Below are positions 17,449 through 25,706 of a stretch of 64,000 nt of DNA, one piece after another (the stretch's first letter is position 1; each line of letters begins with the position of its first letter). The position numbers and the translations under genes were made by a program. The notes beneath the pieces were generated by a model that was given only the letters and a program-made list of their open reading frames with translations, was not told the origin of the DNA and did not search any database. The DNA comes from Candidatus Nitrosocosmicus arcticus (GTDB taxonomy: Archaea; Thermoproteota; Nitrososphaeria; Nitrososphaerales; Nitrososphaeraceae), in NCBI RefSeq assembly GCF_007826885.1, contig NZ_ML675585.1, forward strand, positions 80,454 to 144,453. The letters are read 5' to 3'.

Positions 17449-17461
17449 CCCACCCAGTCCA
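17449..17461 (+). repeat. att-like repeat, imperfect middle copy
   Basis: CCCACCCAGTCCA differs by one base (A for G) from the last 13 bases of tRNA-Ala (CCCACCCGGTCCA). It has the same orientation as the exact copies at 15837-15852 and 19152-19167 and divides the segment into two parts of about 1.6 and 1.7 kb. A GC-rich 12/13 match is unexpected in this AT-rich DNA, but it could still be chance. Confidence 0.4.
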
Positions 17462-17537
17462 TCTAATTTTTATGTAATTGAAGTTTCTTGTAATTTTTTA
17501 CCAAAACCTTTATTGTCAACGTTGTACATGTAAAGTC

Positions 17538-19094
17538 ATGTCAGAGTCAACAACAGAGAGTCGAAGTGGCAAAACTGCGACTCAACAACAAAGAGCTTTA
17601 GTCTTTCAGGGTGGTGGGGCTTTAGGAGCTTATGAAGCAGGAATCTATAAGGCATTGTATGAAGGCCTTAAGTCAGAAGTAAATGAAATTAGACCCCTAT
17701 TTGATATAGTAGCCGGTACTTCCGCAGGCGCAATAAACGCAACCTTGATAGTTAACCATTTTTTACAAAACAAGGAAAAGATGAATCCTTGGGAAGGGTC
17801 AGCTGAAATACTTTATCAATATTGGCAAGATGTTTCAACAAATACTTTGCAGTATGAAAATCCGTTTATGAAGGGCTGGTTAGAAGCTTCTTCTTTTTTA
17901 AGAGAGGGATTCAATAACTTTTGGGTCAATGCATTAAGGCCTTTTGACGGTTACTTTGGTAATATTAGAGAACAATCACCATTCTTGCCTTCCTATTATT
18001 TGTGGCCTGATAGATTGGGGAGTTTAGCCTCAACTGAGGCTTTTAGGAGATACTGGTCATGGTATCAGTTCTCTTATCTTCCGTGGGGTACTCATAACGT
18101 TCTGTCTCCTCCCATATACCAACCGGATTTTAGATTTCTAAATCCTTCTAATTACATGCTACGATTTGATAATTCCCCTATTGTTAAAACGATTCGAAAG
18201 TTTTGGGATGATTCAAAAAATCCAATTAAGACTGACGAAGGTCAACCAAGGCTCTTGTTGGTAGGTGTAGATGTACAAGATGCAACAACCATAACTTTTG
18301 ATAGCTATCCAAAGAAGCATAAGCAAAGAATGTCCGTATATGGCGATGATGATAGTAAATTAAAGCATGTAATAGAATATCCGGATGGCATAAAGATGGA
18401 ACACCTCCTTACTACCATGTCCTCTCATCTGAGGTACAAATTCCCAGAACTGCTAGCTATTACAGGCGAAGTCATCGATGATAAAATTCCGGAAGGAAAA
18501 CAGAATGATAGAATATTTATGGATGGTTATTATCTTAGTAATACGCCTTTAAGAGAAGTTATTCAATCACACAGGGACTATTGGTATAAGGTTAAGGGTT
18601 TGAAGGATAATGTTCCGCCCTTAGAAGTGTATATAGGCGATTTGTACCCCACCAAAGAGCAAGGAATCCCTGAAGACCCGGATTCTATCAATAACAGGGT
18701 TCAGAATATTTTATTTCATGATAAATCAAAATATGATGAAAAGGTAACAGCGATGGTATCTGATTATGTGAACATAATAAACTCTCTAATGGATATGATT
18801 AGGTCAGACCGCAATTATTCATCAAACGACTATATTTACAGAGATTTGAAAAAACCATTAGCTAACAAGATAGTTAGTATAAGTAGAAATGGCGATACAA
18901 GAGAAATAAGAAAACTCATTGAGGGAAGAGTAACGATAAATAAATTACAAAGAATAGGATATGGAGAGGGTCAATCTTTAGAGAATAGCAATGATATTAA
19001 TGGGAAAGCATTTGATTTCTCGAGAAAAACAATAAATGATTTAATAAATCAGGGAAGCGAAGATACAAAAGCTCAGTGTGATTTCCAACCCTGA
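17538..19094 (+). CDS. Patatin-like phospholipase
   Basis: A cytosolic or membrane-associated acyl hydrolase with the Ser-Asp dyad of the patatin family. From the ATG at 17538 (518 residues) the oxyanion-hole motif GGGALGAY is at 25-32 and the nucleophile elbow GTSAG at 60-64 (Ser62). The catalytic Asp is in MDGYYLSNTPL (Asp329). The region after 400 is helical and charged, larger than in minimal patatins. An upstream TTG frame adds 20 residues, but MSESTTESRSGK is the better start. It is the only gene in the right half of the tRNA-anchored segment. Substrate unknown; it could act on lipids of other organisms, since archaeal ether lipids lack acyl esters. Confidence 0.9.
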   Translation: MSESTTESRSGKTATQQQRALVFQGGGALGAYEAGIYKALYEGLKSEVNEIRPLFDIVAGTSAGAINATLIVNHFLQNKEKMNPWEGSAEILYQYWQDVSTNTLQYENPFMKGWLEASSFLREGFNNFWVNALRPFDGYFGNIREQSPFLPSYYLWPDRLGSLASTEAFRRYWSWYQFSYLPWGTHNVLSPPIYQPDFRFLNPSNYMLRFDNSPIVKTIRKFWDDSKNPIKTDEGQPRLLLVGVDVQDATTITFDSYPKKHKQRMSVYGDDDSKLKHVIEYPDGIKMEHLLTTMSSHLRYKFPELLAITGEVIDDKIPEGKQNDRIFMDGYYLSNTPLREVIQSHRDYWYKVKGLKDNVPPLEVYIGDLYPTKEQGIPEDPDSINNRVQNILFHDKSKYDEKVTAMVSDYVNIINSLMDMIRSDRNYSSNDYIYRDLKKPLANKIVSISRNGDTREIRKLIEGRVTINKLQRIGYGEGQSLENSNDINGKAFDFSRKTINDLINQGSEDTKAQCDFQP

Positions 19095-19138
19095 AGGAAA
19101 ATATCCGGATAATTCTCCATTTTTGTTAAGACCTTAAC

Positions 19139-19152
19139 TAATATCGATATTA
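19139..19152. repeat. Perfect 14-bp palindrome beside the distal att-like repeat
   Basis: TAATATCGATATTA is a perfect palindrome whose last base is the first base of the 16-nt repeat at 19152-19167. It could be a recombinase or regulator site, or simply AT-rich coincidence. Confidence 0.35.
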
Positions 19153-19167
19153 ATCCCACCCGGTCCA
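19152..19167 (+). repeat. att-like direct repeat, copy 2 (distal end)
   Basis: AATCCCACCCGGTCCA, an exact copy of the tRNA-Ala 3' end at 15837-15852. No other part of a tRNA precedes it, so it is an isolated 3' fragment. This is what insertion at the tRNA gene would leave behind. Confidence 0.75.
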
Positions 19168-19433
19168 TTGTATTTTTGCTGTTTTATAAAACAAAATAAG
19201 ATAGAGAATGAGAAAATGTTAATCGAATATAAAATTACAACAATAACAGAAAATTCAGATAAAAAAAATTTGAAGAAATTCACCGGGAAGGAAAAGTTAG
19301 AAATATGACGACCAATCGGATTGTTATGAATTAAATTACATCAGAATATTGAAAGATACATAATTCAATAACAACTTTAACTATTCAACTCTTGCTTAAC
19401 GTTTATAAGTATTATTTGAACATATAATTATAA

Positions 19434-19817
19434 TTGAACTTATTGACTATCGATGATAATATAGACACCACAGAGGCATTGACTGATTATTGTAATATGC
19501 ATGGGATAGATAGTAAGGTTGTCAATGAGGGTCAAAAAGGGTTATTTGAGATACAAAAGCGTGAATATGATGTTATATTTTTAGACATAGCGATACCTGA
19601 ATACACGGGATTTGATATTCTAAGGCAATTGAAAAAACAAAATGTACGGCATAAATCCATAGTAATAATAACCGCATTGAATTTGAAGATGGAGGATTTC
19701 AGTGACTATGTGGATGTTGGAGTCAAAGAAATACTGAAAAAACCGATAGGACTTGACTGCCTTGATGAGGTACTCCAAAGAAATATGAAAAATGTTAGAC
19801 AGCCCTTTCTATCATAA
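19434..19817 (+). CDS. Stand-alone response regulator receiver protein
   Basis: 127 residues forming a single CheY-like receiver domain. It has the acidic pair in LTIDDN near the N-terminus and the phospho-acceptor Asp in YDVIFLDIAIPEYTGFDIL (about residue 52). The Thr of IVIITALN and the conserved Lys of LKKPIG follow. No output domain follows, so it probably signals through partner kinases or regulators. The start is a TTG; a TATA-like sequence (TTATAAGTATTATTT) lies about 20-30 bases before it. No histidine kinase lies nearby. The region between the att repeat and this gene (19168-19433) holds nothing else. Confidence 0.9.
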   Translation: MNLLTIDDNIDTTEALTDYCNMHGIDSKVVNEGQKGLFEIQKREYDVIFLDIAIPEYTGFDILRQLKKQNVRHKSIVIITALNLKMEDFSDYVDVGVKEILKKPIGLDCLDEVLQRNMKNVRQPFLS

Positions 19818-19985
19818 ATTAAAATAATATTTTTAGATGGAAATGATAATATTAAATGTCGAATGAGTTAATAAAGCGTTAGTAGTCTCCCGCGCAGTTC
19901 GTGGAATTTAGGTTTCGTTACATCCCAGTACTTGACTTGAATACAAGTTTCAATAATAGATTTTATAAAAAGATTTTAGTTTGGA

Positions 19986-21713
19986 GTGATTCAATCAATA
20001 ACAATGTCGATTTCAGCTTTTGTAAAGACGACTGCATTGTATAGCATCTTTATAGTTTCATTTCTAATTATATTTCAAACCTCAAGCAACATCGCGTATG
20101 TTCTAGGTAGCACCATAGAAAATCCTCATAGAAGCTCAATGGCCAGCTCAAATACATCTTTTCAATTACACGACCTCAAACCAGAGGATCTAAAAAAACA
20201 TTTTGAAACAGGTATGGAAGAAAGTAATAGAGATAACTGGATATTTGTCAACCACGATATTTATGGGACCAGGAACAGTAATCAAACTCAGATTGACGAA
20301 TCCAACGTGGGAGATCTAAAAGTAAAATGGAGACTAAATAATACATTTGAAATCCAAGACCCTCCTATAATAGTAAATGAGAGTGGTTATTTTCAGGATT
20401 ACATTGGAAACCTCGTTGCTTTTGATACTTTAACTGGAAACATTAAATGGAAACTCGATTTAGATGGAGGCCCCACAATGGGTCTATATTTTTCAGATGG
20501 AATAATTTATGCTACCATAGGAACTAAGGCTAAAATTATTTCGGTTGACTCTACGGATGGAAAAACATTGTGGCAGTCCCCGAAATTAGGAGACATAGGT
20601 TTAGGATATGCCATAAATTCACCTCCTTTGATTTGGAACGATTATGTAATCGCAGGATCTGGCGGTAGTGGATTACCCCCTGGCAAGGGATTTGTAAAGG
20701 GTAACATAACGGCTCTAAACAAAACAGACGGGAGCATGCTATGGAATATTGAAACAACTACTGGAGAATGGGTTGAAAAAGGTAAAAATCCACCCAATGG
20801 GGGAGCAACAGCTTGGTCAGGTGGCTCAATTGATGTGGAAACAGGAATTGCCTATATTCCCTTGGGTAGTGCTTCCCCGAATTTCAACGCTTCAACAAGA
20901 CAATTACCCAATCTCTATTCTAATCACATGGTAGCAGTAGATATTAAGGAAGGCAAAATCATCTGGGCAACTCCATTTATTGCTCATGGAACAGTTTTGA
21001 ACATTCAAGTTCCAGACACGCATGATTGGGATACTTCTTGGGGAAGTAGTGTAAGTAATGTAAAATACGAAAATGGGTCATCTAAAAAAATAGTGATAGG
21101 GCATGACAAAATGGGCAACGTAATTGCAATGGATGCACTGACTGGGGAAGAAATATGGTGGAAAACATTGGGAAAACAAATTAACATTAACAGCCTACCC
21201 TCGCCCTCAGGGAGCGAAATGATTTGGTCATACGGAATTTATAATTATCATGCAGTAGATGAAGACACCGTGTACATAACTGCAACTAATAGAGGGCTTA
21301 ATTTTTTTACTGATGGGCTAAGCGGGCATAAAGAGGATCCCGAAAACTCGATAGAGCAGGGACTAGTTAATGGTACCATATATGCCCTAGATAAAAAATC
21401 AGGTGTCATTAAATGGAAGATTGACACTGATTATCCACCCAGAGTTTCTCCTTTGGTGTCAAAAGGGGTTGTTTACACCGGTTACATCAAGTTCGGTGAA
21501 AACGATAGGACAGGTATTATTTTGGCACTAGACAAGAACAGTGGGGAAAAACTATGGGAATATGATGTTCGAGGCTCTATCTCTCCGGTCGGAGCATCTA
21601 TTGGGAACGGAATGCTTTTTGTCCCTACTGACAAAGTTAACCTTTATCCAAACGAAGGGGAAGGGAAAGAGATAGGAGGTTCGATCGTAGCATTCACGCC
21701 GACTAATAATTAA
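19986..21713 (+). CDS. Exported PQQ-type beta-propeller protein (quinoprotein dehydrogenase-like)
   Basis: 575 residues. An N-terminal signal or anchor (ALYSIFIVSFLIIFQTSSNI) precedes repeated propeller blades of PQQ-enzyme type: VAFDTLTGNIKWKLDLDGGP, ALNKTDGSMLWNIETTTGEW, AMDALTGEEIWWKTLGKQ, ALDKKSGVIKWKIDTDYPP and ALDKNSGEKLWEYDVRGSIS. The fold is that of alcohol or polyvinyl-alcohol dehydrogenases. I did not see the vicinal Cys-Cys pair of methanol-dehydrogenase-type enzymes, and cofactor binding is not proven. It could oxidise alcohols on the outer membrane face or be a non-catalytic propeller. The start is GTG at 19986 or ATG at 20004. Confidence 0.85.
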   Translation: MIQSITMSISAFVKTTALYSIFIVSFLIIFQTSSNIAYVLGSTIENPHRSSMASSNTSFQLHDLKPEDLKKHFETGMEESNRDNWIFVNHDIYGTRNSNQTQIDESNVGDLKVKWRLNNTFEIQDPPIIVNESGYFQDYIGNLVAFDTLTGNIKWKLDLDGGPTMGLYFSDGIIYATIGTKAKIISVDSTDGKTLWQSPKLGDIGLGYAINSPPLIWNDYVIAGSGGSGLPPGKGFVKGNITALNKTDGSMLWNIETTTGEWVEKGKNPPNGGATAWSGGSIDVETGIAYIPLGSASPNFNASTRQLPNLYSNHMVAVDIKEGKIIWATPFIAHGTVLNIQVPDTHDWDTSWGSSVSNVKYENGSSKKIVIGHDKMGNVIAMDALTGEEIWWKTLGKQININSLPSPSGSEMIWSYGIYNYHAVDEDTVYITATNRGLNFFTDGLSGHKEDPENSIEQGLVNGTIYALDKKSGVIKWKIDTDYPPRVSPLVSKGVVYTGYIKFGENDRTGIILALDKNSGEKLWEYDVRGSISPVGASIGNGMLFVPTDKVNLYPNEGEGKEIGGSIVAFTPTNN

Positions 21714-21725
21714 TTGATTCAACCT

Positions 21726-22004
21726 TTATTTTTTTTCTTCAGTGGAACATTCTAAACAACATAATGAAATAGAATTTGATTTGTTATTTTTATATTTAAT
21801 GGTACAGCTCTTGCATTGATCAAATGGACAATAATCACACTTTCTAAGTTCATTATCGCAAATGATTTTTGTACACAATCTACAAAAACTAAAGTGTTTA
21901 TTGCAAATTGTATTATTACAGTAATAACATCTTTTTATTTCCTGACCCCTAGTCACATCGATGTTCTTTTCACATACTATACAGATTTTCTTAGCGGGAG
22001 GCAT
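21726..22004 (-). CDS. Cysteine-rich multi-zinc-finger protein
   Basis: 92 residues starting MPPAKKICIVCEKNIDVTRG, with seven CxxC or CxxxC-like knuckles in a row: CIVC, CYYC, CRLC, CDYC, CKSC and CC-LEC, plus His in NKHFSFC. This can bind three or more zinc ions in a cross-brace, like B-box or RING-like domains. The basic, soluble product probably binds protein or nucleic acid. It is convergent with the propeller gene, 12 bases apart. No specific family assigned. Confidence 0.75.
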   Translation of the reverse strand: MPPAKKICIVCEKNIDVTRGQEIKRCYYCNNTICNKHFSFCRLCTKIICDNELRKCDYCPFDQCKSCTIKYKNNKSNSISLCCLECSTEEKK

Positions 22005-22534
22005 TTTTGATCAGATTCCTTTCTTGCATCGTATTAATTATAGTACTTAGATAGTTAATTTACTTTATTCATATAACTAATTGAGTGATCTAACCAGACC
22101 AAGGAGGTATTTGGATTAGTAGAATTGTTTGGTATGACCATTTACAGGAATTTTCAGATTTGAATATTAAAGCAAATAACAATCCAAAATGCATGGTATG
22201 AAGTCGAAATGCAGTGCTTATAACCATTGTAATCTAATTTGTCTGTTTGTCGTCGCTTGCTCGGTTCCCGCGGGGTCTTACGGATTAGATGGGTGTTTCA
22301 CTTTGCAATTAAAAACGATAAACTCTTTTTAATCATTTATGCACTTTCAGCATCTTTTTGAATAGGGGCTTTAAATGATTTAGAATCGTATAGATTAATT
22401 ATAAACTAAAATCTAATCGACATTTCTATTTGATCTTTATGGTAGAAAGAAATCCCTGATAAGATTTTTGGTTTAATTGTACGGCCTCATCTTAAGAATT
22501 TTAAATAAATTAAAAAACCTATCAAACATTGATA
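22005..22534. other. Intergenic region of about 530 bases
   Basis: No open frame that I can support. A locally GC-rich stretch at about 22242-22290 (containing GCTCGGTTCCCGCGGGGTC) stands out in AT-rich surroundings and could be part of an RNA gene or a remnant. It does not fold into a tRNA by eye. Confidence 0.35.
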
Positions 22535-22879
22535 ATGAAGAATATTATGATGATTACTATGATTACTATGATTACGTTATTTTCGATTATAAATACCAAT
22601 TATGTTTTTGCAGATAATAAAGATCCGGAAACTCAAACTAAGGAGGGCACAGATGAACAAACCAGAGATCTTGTTCAAGATAATTACCAAAACAATCAAT
22701 GTAGAGACGAATCAAAATGCGAAAATCAATCACTCGAACAATTGAATAATCAAATTAATCAATGTAGGGAAGGTGCAAACTGCGTCAATGAATCAGTTTC
22801 TAACATATTCGTATGCGAGGAGAGATCCTTGTGTTTGATACAATATGAAGGACCATTCGAATTGCTAAATCCATATTAA
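22535..22879 (+). CDS. Small exported protein with repeated cysteine pairs
   Basis: From the ATG at 22535 the product starts MKNIMMITMITMITLFSIIN, a signal peptide ending near VFADNKD. The mature part contains the near-repeat NQCRDESKCENQSLEQLNNQ and NQCREGANCVNESVSN, then VCEERSLC. Each unit has two cysteines five or so residues apart, suggesting small disulfide loops. About 114 residues; function unknown. The early codons contain a run of ATT-ACT-ATG repeats (methionine-isoleucine-threonine), a local microsatellite-like stretch. Confidence 0.7.
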   Translation: MKNIMMITMITMITLFSIINTNYVFADNKDPETQTKEGTDEQTRDLVQDNYQNNQCRDESKCENQSLEQLNNQINQCREGANCVNESVSNIFVCEERSLCLIQYEGPFELLNPY

Positions 22880-22908
22880 ATTCGGCTCAAATTACCAAGT
22901 TTCGGTTT

Positions 22909-23107
22909 TCATGTTGAGGAAATTTTCTTTATAGGAACATAGACGCGGATGTTTCTACCAAGCCTTTTAGAAATCTTTTCCCCTCTTTTTTGAGGTATTT
23001 CTATTAAATGTTATATAAGGTACAAGTACAGCAACCTTTTTTATCTTTATTAGAGTCCCGTCCTCTTCCAGCCATTCATAAATTCTCCATAGGTCCTTTT
23101 TATGGAT
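22909..23107 (-). pseudogene. Frameshifted small gene of unknown family
   Basis: Two overlapping frames both look coding. The upstream one gives IHKKDLWRIYEWLEEDGTLI, then KIKKVAVLVPYITFNRNTSK and stops. A shift in the purine tract near 22980-22992 lets the second frame continue KRGEKISKRLGRNIRVYVPI, ending KKISST at TGA 22909-22911. No start codon is obvious upstream of the first part, where a TGA precedes it. It is best read as a decayed or mis-sequenced small basic protein. No family recognised. Confidence 0.4.
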
Positions 23108-23394
23108 TCAATCTTTATAATAGTAAGTTCAAACGTATTCCGCTGAGCGATTTTCAAAAAGCATAAATACTAAATATTGTATTAAACCATGCACATTCTA
23201 TTTTGAATGTTTGTTGATGATGGGAACGAATAGACCCCATTTTCAAATATTACGCACAGAATGAGTTTAATATTAACTGCACTTGCTACAATTATAACCT
23301 AATATGTTTTGACCAAAATTACGGACCAAAAACCTATTGAATTATTCTCAATTCATTACAAAGGTTTAAAAAATTATAGGAATCCAGTAAGGGT

Positions 23395-23565
23395 ATGAAA
23401 GTACAACAATTAATTTGTGACCAATGCAAGATTGTATTACTAGAGAAGGATTCAAAGCATCTGAATGACGAAAAATTTCCGATAACCGAGGAGGAAGCCA
23501 AGATGATTGATAGGGATCACAGAGGTCATGAATGCCATATTGAATTGGTTGAAAAATTTGCATAA
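23395..23565 (+). CDS. 56-residue zinc-binding protein
   Basis: A short frame from the ATG at 23395 encodes MKVQQLICDQCKIVLLEKDS, continues KFPITEEEAKMIDRDHRGHE and ends CHIELVEKFA. CDQC plus a His/Cys group (DHRGHECH) make a plausible zinc site. I recall closely similar tiny proteins in related archaea. The larger frame on the opposite strand here is its antisense shadow. Function unknown. Confidence 0.7.
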   Translation: MKVQQLICDQCKIVLLEKDSKHLNDEKFPITEEEAKMIDRDHRGHECHIELVEKFA

Positions 23566-23748
23566 AATCACTCAAGCATAAACAAATACCTTTAATTAGA
23601 AATAAACACAAAAGGGATTGGCAATGAAGAAAAATTTTGATGATATCGATGATTAAAAAATGTTATCCCTCGGAGCCAAATAGCAAAAACAGCGGAATAT
23701 GAATGGCCATTTATCCAAAAATTTGGTAAAACAAATATCGTACTAAAT

Positions 23749-23928
23749 CTACGATCCTAAGTACTCTGCTTTGTGTTCTTCACTACAAAAATAATCGATT
23801 TTTTTTACTCCCAGATTTGAGTCACCATTAACATGAGGCCAAGCCTGAGTGTGTGCTATTTCTCGACCGCATAATGCACAATGAATTATCCTTTCGTCAA
23901 AATCCTTATCATCGTCAAGATTATTCAC
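23749..23928 (-). CDS. 59-residue zinc-binding protein with GTG start
   Basis: Encodes MNNLDDDKDFDERIIHCALC, then GREIAHTQAWPHVNGDSNLG and KIDYFCSEEHKAEYLGS. The pattern CALC ... CSEEH resembles TRASH or MYM-type zinc knuckles. A stop codon lies just upstream in frame and no ATG is available, so GTG at 23928 must be the start. Likely a small metal-sensing or scaffold protein; unproven. Confidence 0.65.
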   Translation of the reverse strand: MNNLDDDKDFDERIIHCALCGREIAHTQAWPHVNGDSNLGVKKIDYFCSEEHKAEYLGS

Positions 23929-24013
23929 AGATTAATCCATTTGAACTAGACCTTATATAATCTAGATTACTAAACAAAGAATTTATGTAAGATAACTAAA
24001 GAAGATAGATATA

Positions 24014-24307
24014 TTGTCTTTCTTTGGAAATGCATCAGGTAATAATAGTAAGAAACGTGACAAGTACAAAGAATTAACACTTGCGATAAAGCAAATTGTA
24101 CTTGAAAGGTCAAAGTATAGGTGTCAGGAATGTTCAAAGAAATTATCTGGAACAAATCAACCCAATTTTATCCATATAAATGGATCAAAAAAGGATAACA
24201 AACCAGAAAACTTACGAGCTGTTTGTCCTGAATGTTATGAAGGTAATGCACCGAAGAACAACGGAAATATGTTCTCTTCAATCAAAAAAATATTTTCAAA
24301 ACCATAG
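24014..24307 (+). CDS. HNH-type zinc-ribbon protein
   Basis: 97 residues read from a TTG at 24014 (MSFFGNASGNNSKKRD). The segment RYRCQEC-like (KYRCQECSKKLSG), FIHINGSKKDNKPENLRAVC and PECYEG matches the layout of an HNH nuclease domain: CxxC, a central His and Asn/Asp region, NL..vC..C. The canonical first His of the HNH core appears as FIHINGSKKDN. It is shorter than typical homing or restriction nucleases and has no partner methylase, so it may be a housekeeping or inactive form. Confidence 0.7.
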   Translation: MSFFGNASGNNSKKRDKYKELTLAIKQIVLERSKYRCQECSKKLSGTNQPNFIHINGSKKDNKPENLRAVCPECYEGNAPKNNGNMFSSIKKIFSKP

Positions 24308-24322
24308 ATCCACCCTTAAAAC

Positions 24323-24331
24323 TTTTTTTTT
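24323..24331 (+). terminator. T-run terminator after the HNH gene
   Basis: Nine T residues begin about 15 bases after the stop codon of the HNH-type gene, in a region convergent with the cupredoxin gene. Typical archaeal U-tract terminator by position. Confidence 0.5.
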
Positions 24332-24365
24332 AAGAAATTATTTCACTTTCTAACCGGTAATGGGT

Positions 24366-25175
24366 CTAACTCAAGGTAATTGAGGCTTTCATGAAAGGAT
24401 GTAAAGTACAAAAGTAATCGTACTTTGATTCGGTTAGAGCTGACGTATCAAGGACGTATTTCTTATCGGTCATTATCAATGATGAATCAAAGGATTTGCC
24501 ATCATCAGCGAAACTAGTCACTGTATGTGGAACATTGTCTAAATTAGTCCATTCTATAGCTTCGCCTTTTTTTGCTTCAATTATTGCGGGTTCATAGGCT
24601 GGATTTCCCTGACCCGAGGCACCTGCAGGGATAGTGGCAGAAACAATTGTAGTATTAACCACTTTGGGTATAGTTGAGTTTTGAGAGTCGGCTCCCGTAT
24701 TTTCATCCTCTGATGTAGCAGTAGCTGGTGCGGCCAGCCATGCAGTAGATATTATCAGTCCAGATCCTATTATCATAACAACTACGCATGCGGCAGCTAT
24801 TTTCAATAAATGAGCAGCTCTTCTATAAGAAGCGATTATTATTATTAGTGATGGAATACTTATTGTAAGAATAATGGCGACAAATGAAAATATTGAAGGA
24901 ACCTTGGTACTGACTTGCAAAGCCCCGATGATTCCAGCAGTTATAAATAGAATCAATATTATGGCTACTGCAGTTTTTGATTTTTTTGAGGTAGGAAAAC
25001 CATCCTTAAAGAGCCCAGCACTCAAAAATATTAATCCAAAGAACATTAATAAGATTGAAACGGCGTGCATCCCATCCATAAAGGTTTTAGCGATTCCAGA
25101 AAGAGCTACGGCTACTCCAATAGCACCAACAGCTGTTAAACCAGCGCCTGGCATGAGCAAGTCCCAGTCTGTCAT
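24366..25175 (-). CDS. Membrane-bound cupredoxin (plastocyanin-like)
   Basis: 269 residues. The first 150 form about five hydrophobic spans (LLMPGAGLTAVGAIGVAVAL, VSILLMFFGLIFLSAGLF, TAVAIILILFITAGIIGAL, IFSFVAIILTISIPSLIIII, IAAACVVVMIIGSGLIIST). A short acidic linker leads to a C-terminal blue-copper domain on the outer face. Its type 1 ligands are all present: His217 (VPHTVTS), Cys256, His259 and Met262 (CTLHPFM). A probable electron carrier in the copper-based respiratory chain of ammonia oxidisers. The five-span anchor, rather than one, is unusual and may form an additional functional unit. Confidence 0.92.
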   Translation of the reverse strand: MTDWDLLMPGAGLTAVGAIGVAVALSGIAKTFMDGMHAVSILLMFFGLIFLSAGLFKDGFPTSKKSKTAVAIILILFITAGIIGALQVSTKVPSIFSFVAIILTISIPSLIIIIASYRRAAHLLKIAAACVVVMIIGSGLIISTAWLAAPATATSEDENTGADSQNSTIPKVVNTTIVSATIPAGASGQGNPAYEPAIIEAKKGEAIEWTNLDNVPHTVTSFADDGKSFDSSLIMTDKKYVLDTSALTESKYDYFCTLHPFMKASITLS

Positions 25176-25271
25176 AAATATATTAACAGGTAAATACGGT
25201 ATAATTAATAGTTTCTTTATTTTAATTCTTAAAAACGCGTTTCTATTTTAAAGGCGAGTAACGGATAGCAA

Positions 25272-25706
25272 TTGAACCAACTAACTATAACGCTCAGAGT
25301 TAGTCAACTATTAACATTAGATCAGACTGCCGATAGGAGTAATCCACATGAGTCGTGCGCGCTGCTTCTTGGCAAGAGGAGAGAGAACGTCTATGATGTC
25401 GAGGAGGTAATCCCCGTGAGTAACAAGTATTCATCTGAAGTCAGCTTTGCGATGGATGAAAATGAATTATTGAAAATTTACAAATATGCGGAATTATCAA
25501 ACACTTCGGTCGTAGGGATATTTCATTCACATCCTTCCAAACCTTTCCCATCAGATACCGACAAGACTTTCATGGAGATTAATCCAGTACCATGGATAAT
25601 CAAATCCACAATAACTGATGAGATGAGATGTTTCATTTTCAGTGATGTATTAAAAGGAAAAATTGACGGTATCGAAGAAATTAAGATGATTGTTGTCAAG
25701 GACTAA
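25272..25706 (+). CDS. JAMM (MPN+) metalloprotease
   Basis: 144 residues. Zinc isopeptidase motifs are complete: Glu27 in NPHESCALLLGK and HSHPSKPFPSDTD, with His85, His87 and Asp97. This matches the archaeal RPN11/CSN5-like family that cleaves ubiquitin-like (SAMP-type) proteins or processes sulfur-carrier proteins. The start is a TTG at 25272. No ubiquitin-like gene is adjacent. Its 3' end overlaps the convergent aspS gene by 11 bases, which is unusual for unrelated genes. Confidence 0.9.
   Translation: MNQLTITLRVSQLLTLDQTADRSNPHESCALLLGKRRENVYDVEEVIPVSNKYSSEVSFAMDENELLKIYKYAELSNTSVVGIFHSHPSKPFPSDTDKTFMEINPVPWIIKSTITDEMRCFIFSDVLKGKIDGIEEIKMIVVKD

Larger units (their letters stand above)
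15837..19167. mobile_element. Putative tRNA-Ala-anchored integrated segment (3.3 kb)
   Basis: The last 16 bases of tRNA-Ala (AATCCCACCCGGTCCA, 15837-15852) recur exactly at 19152-19167 in the same orientation, as in islands inserted by tyrosine recombinases at tRNA genes. Between them lie a collagen-like pseudogene, a small exported protein and a patatin-like phospholipase. No integrase is visible, so the segment would be a relic or mobilised in trans. The first 300 bases (15853-16153) hold no gene. An imperfect third copy of the repeat lies at 17449-17461. Interpretation is inference from the repeats. Confidence 0.6.

Noticed and set aside
24014..24307. Homing or restriction nuclease based on the HNH-like pattern
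   Set aside because: No intron, intein or methylase accompanies it and the catalytic core is minimal, so mobility is not supported.
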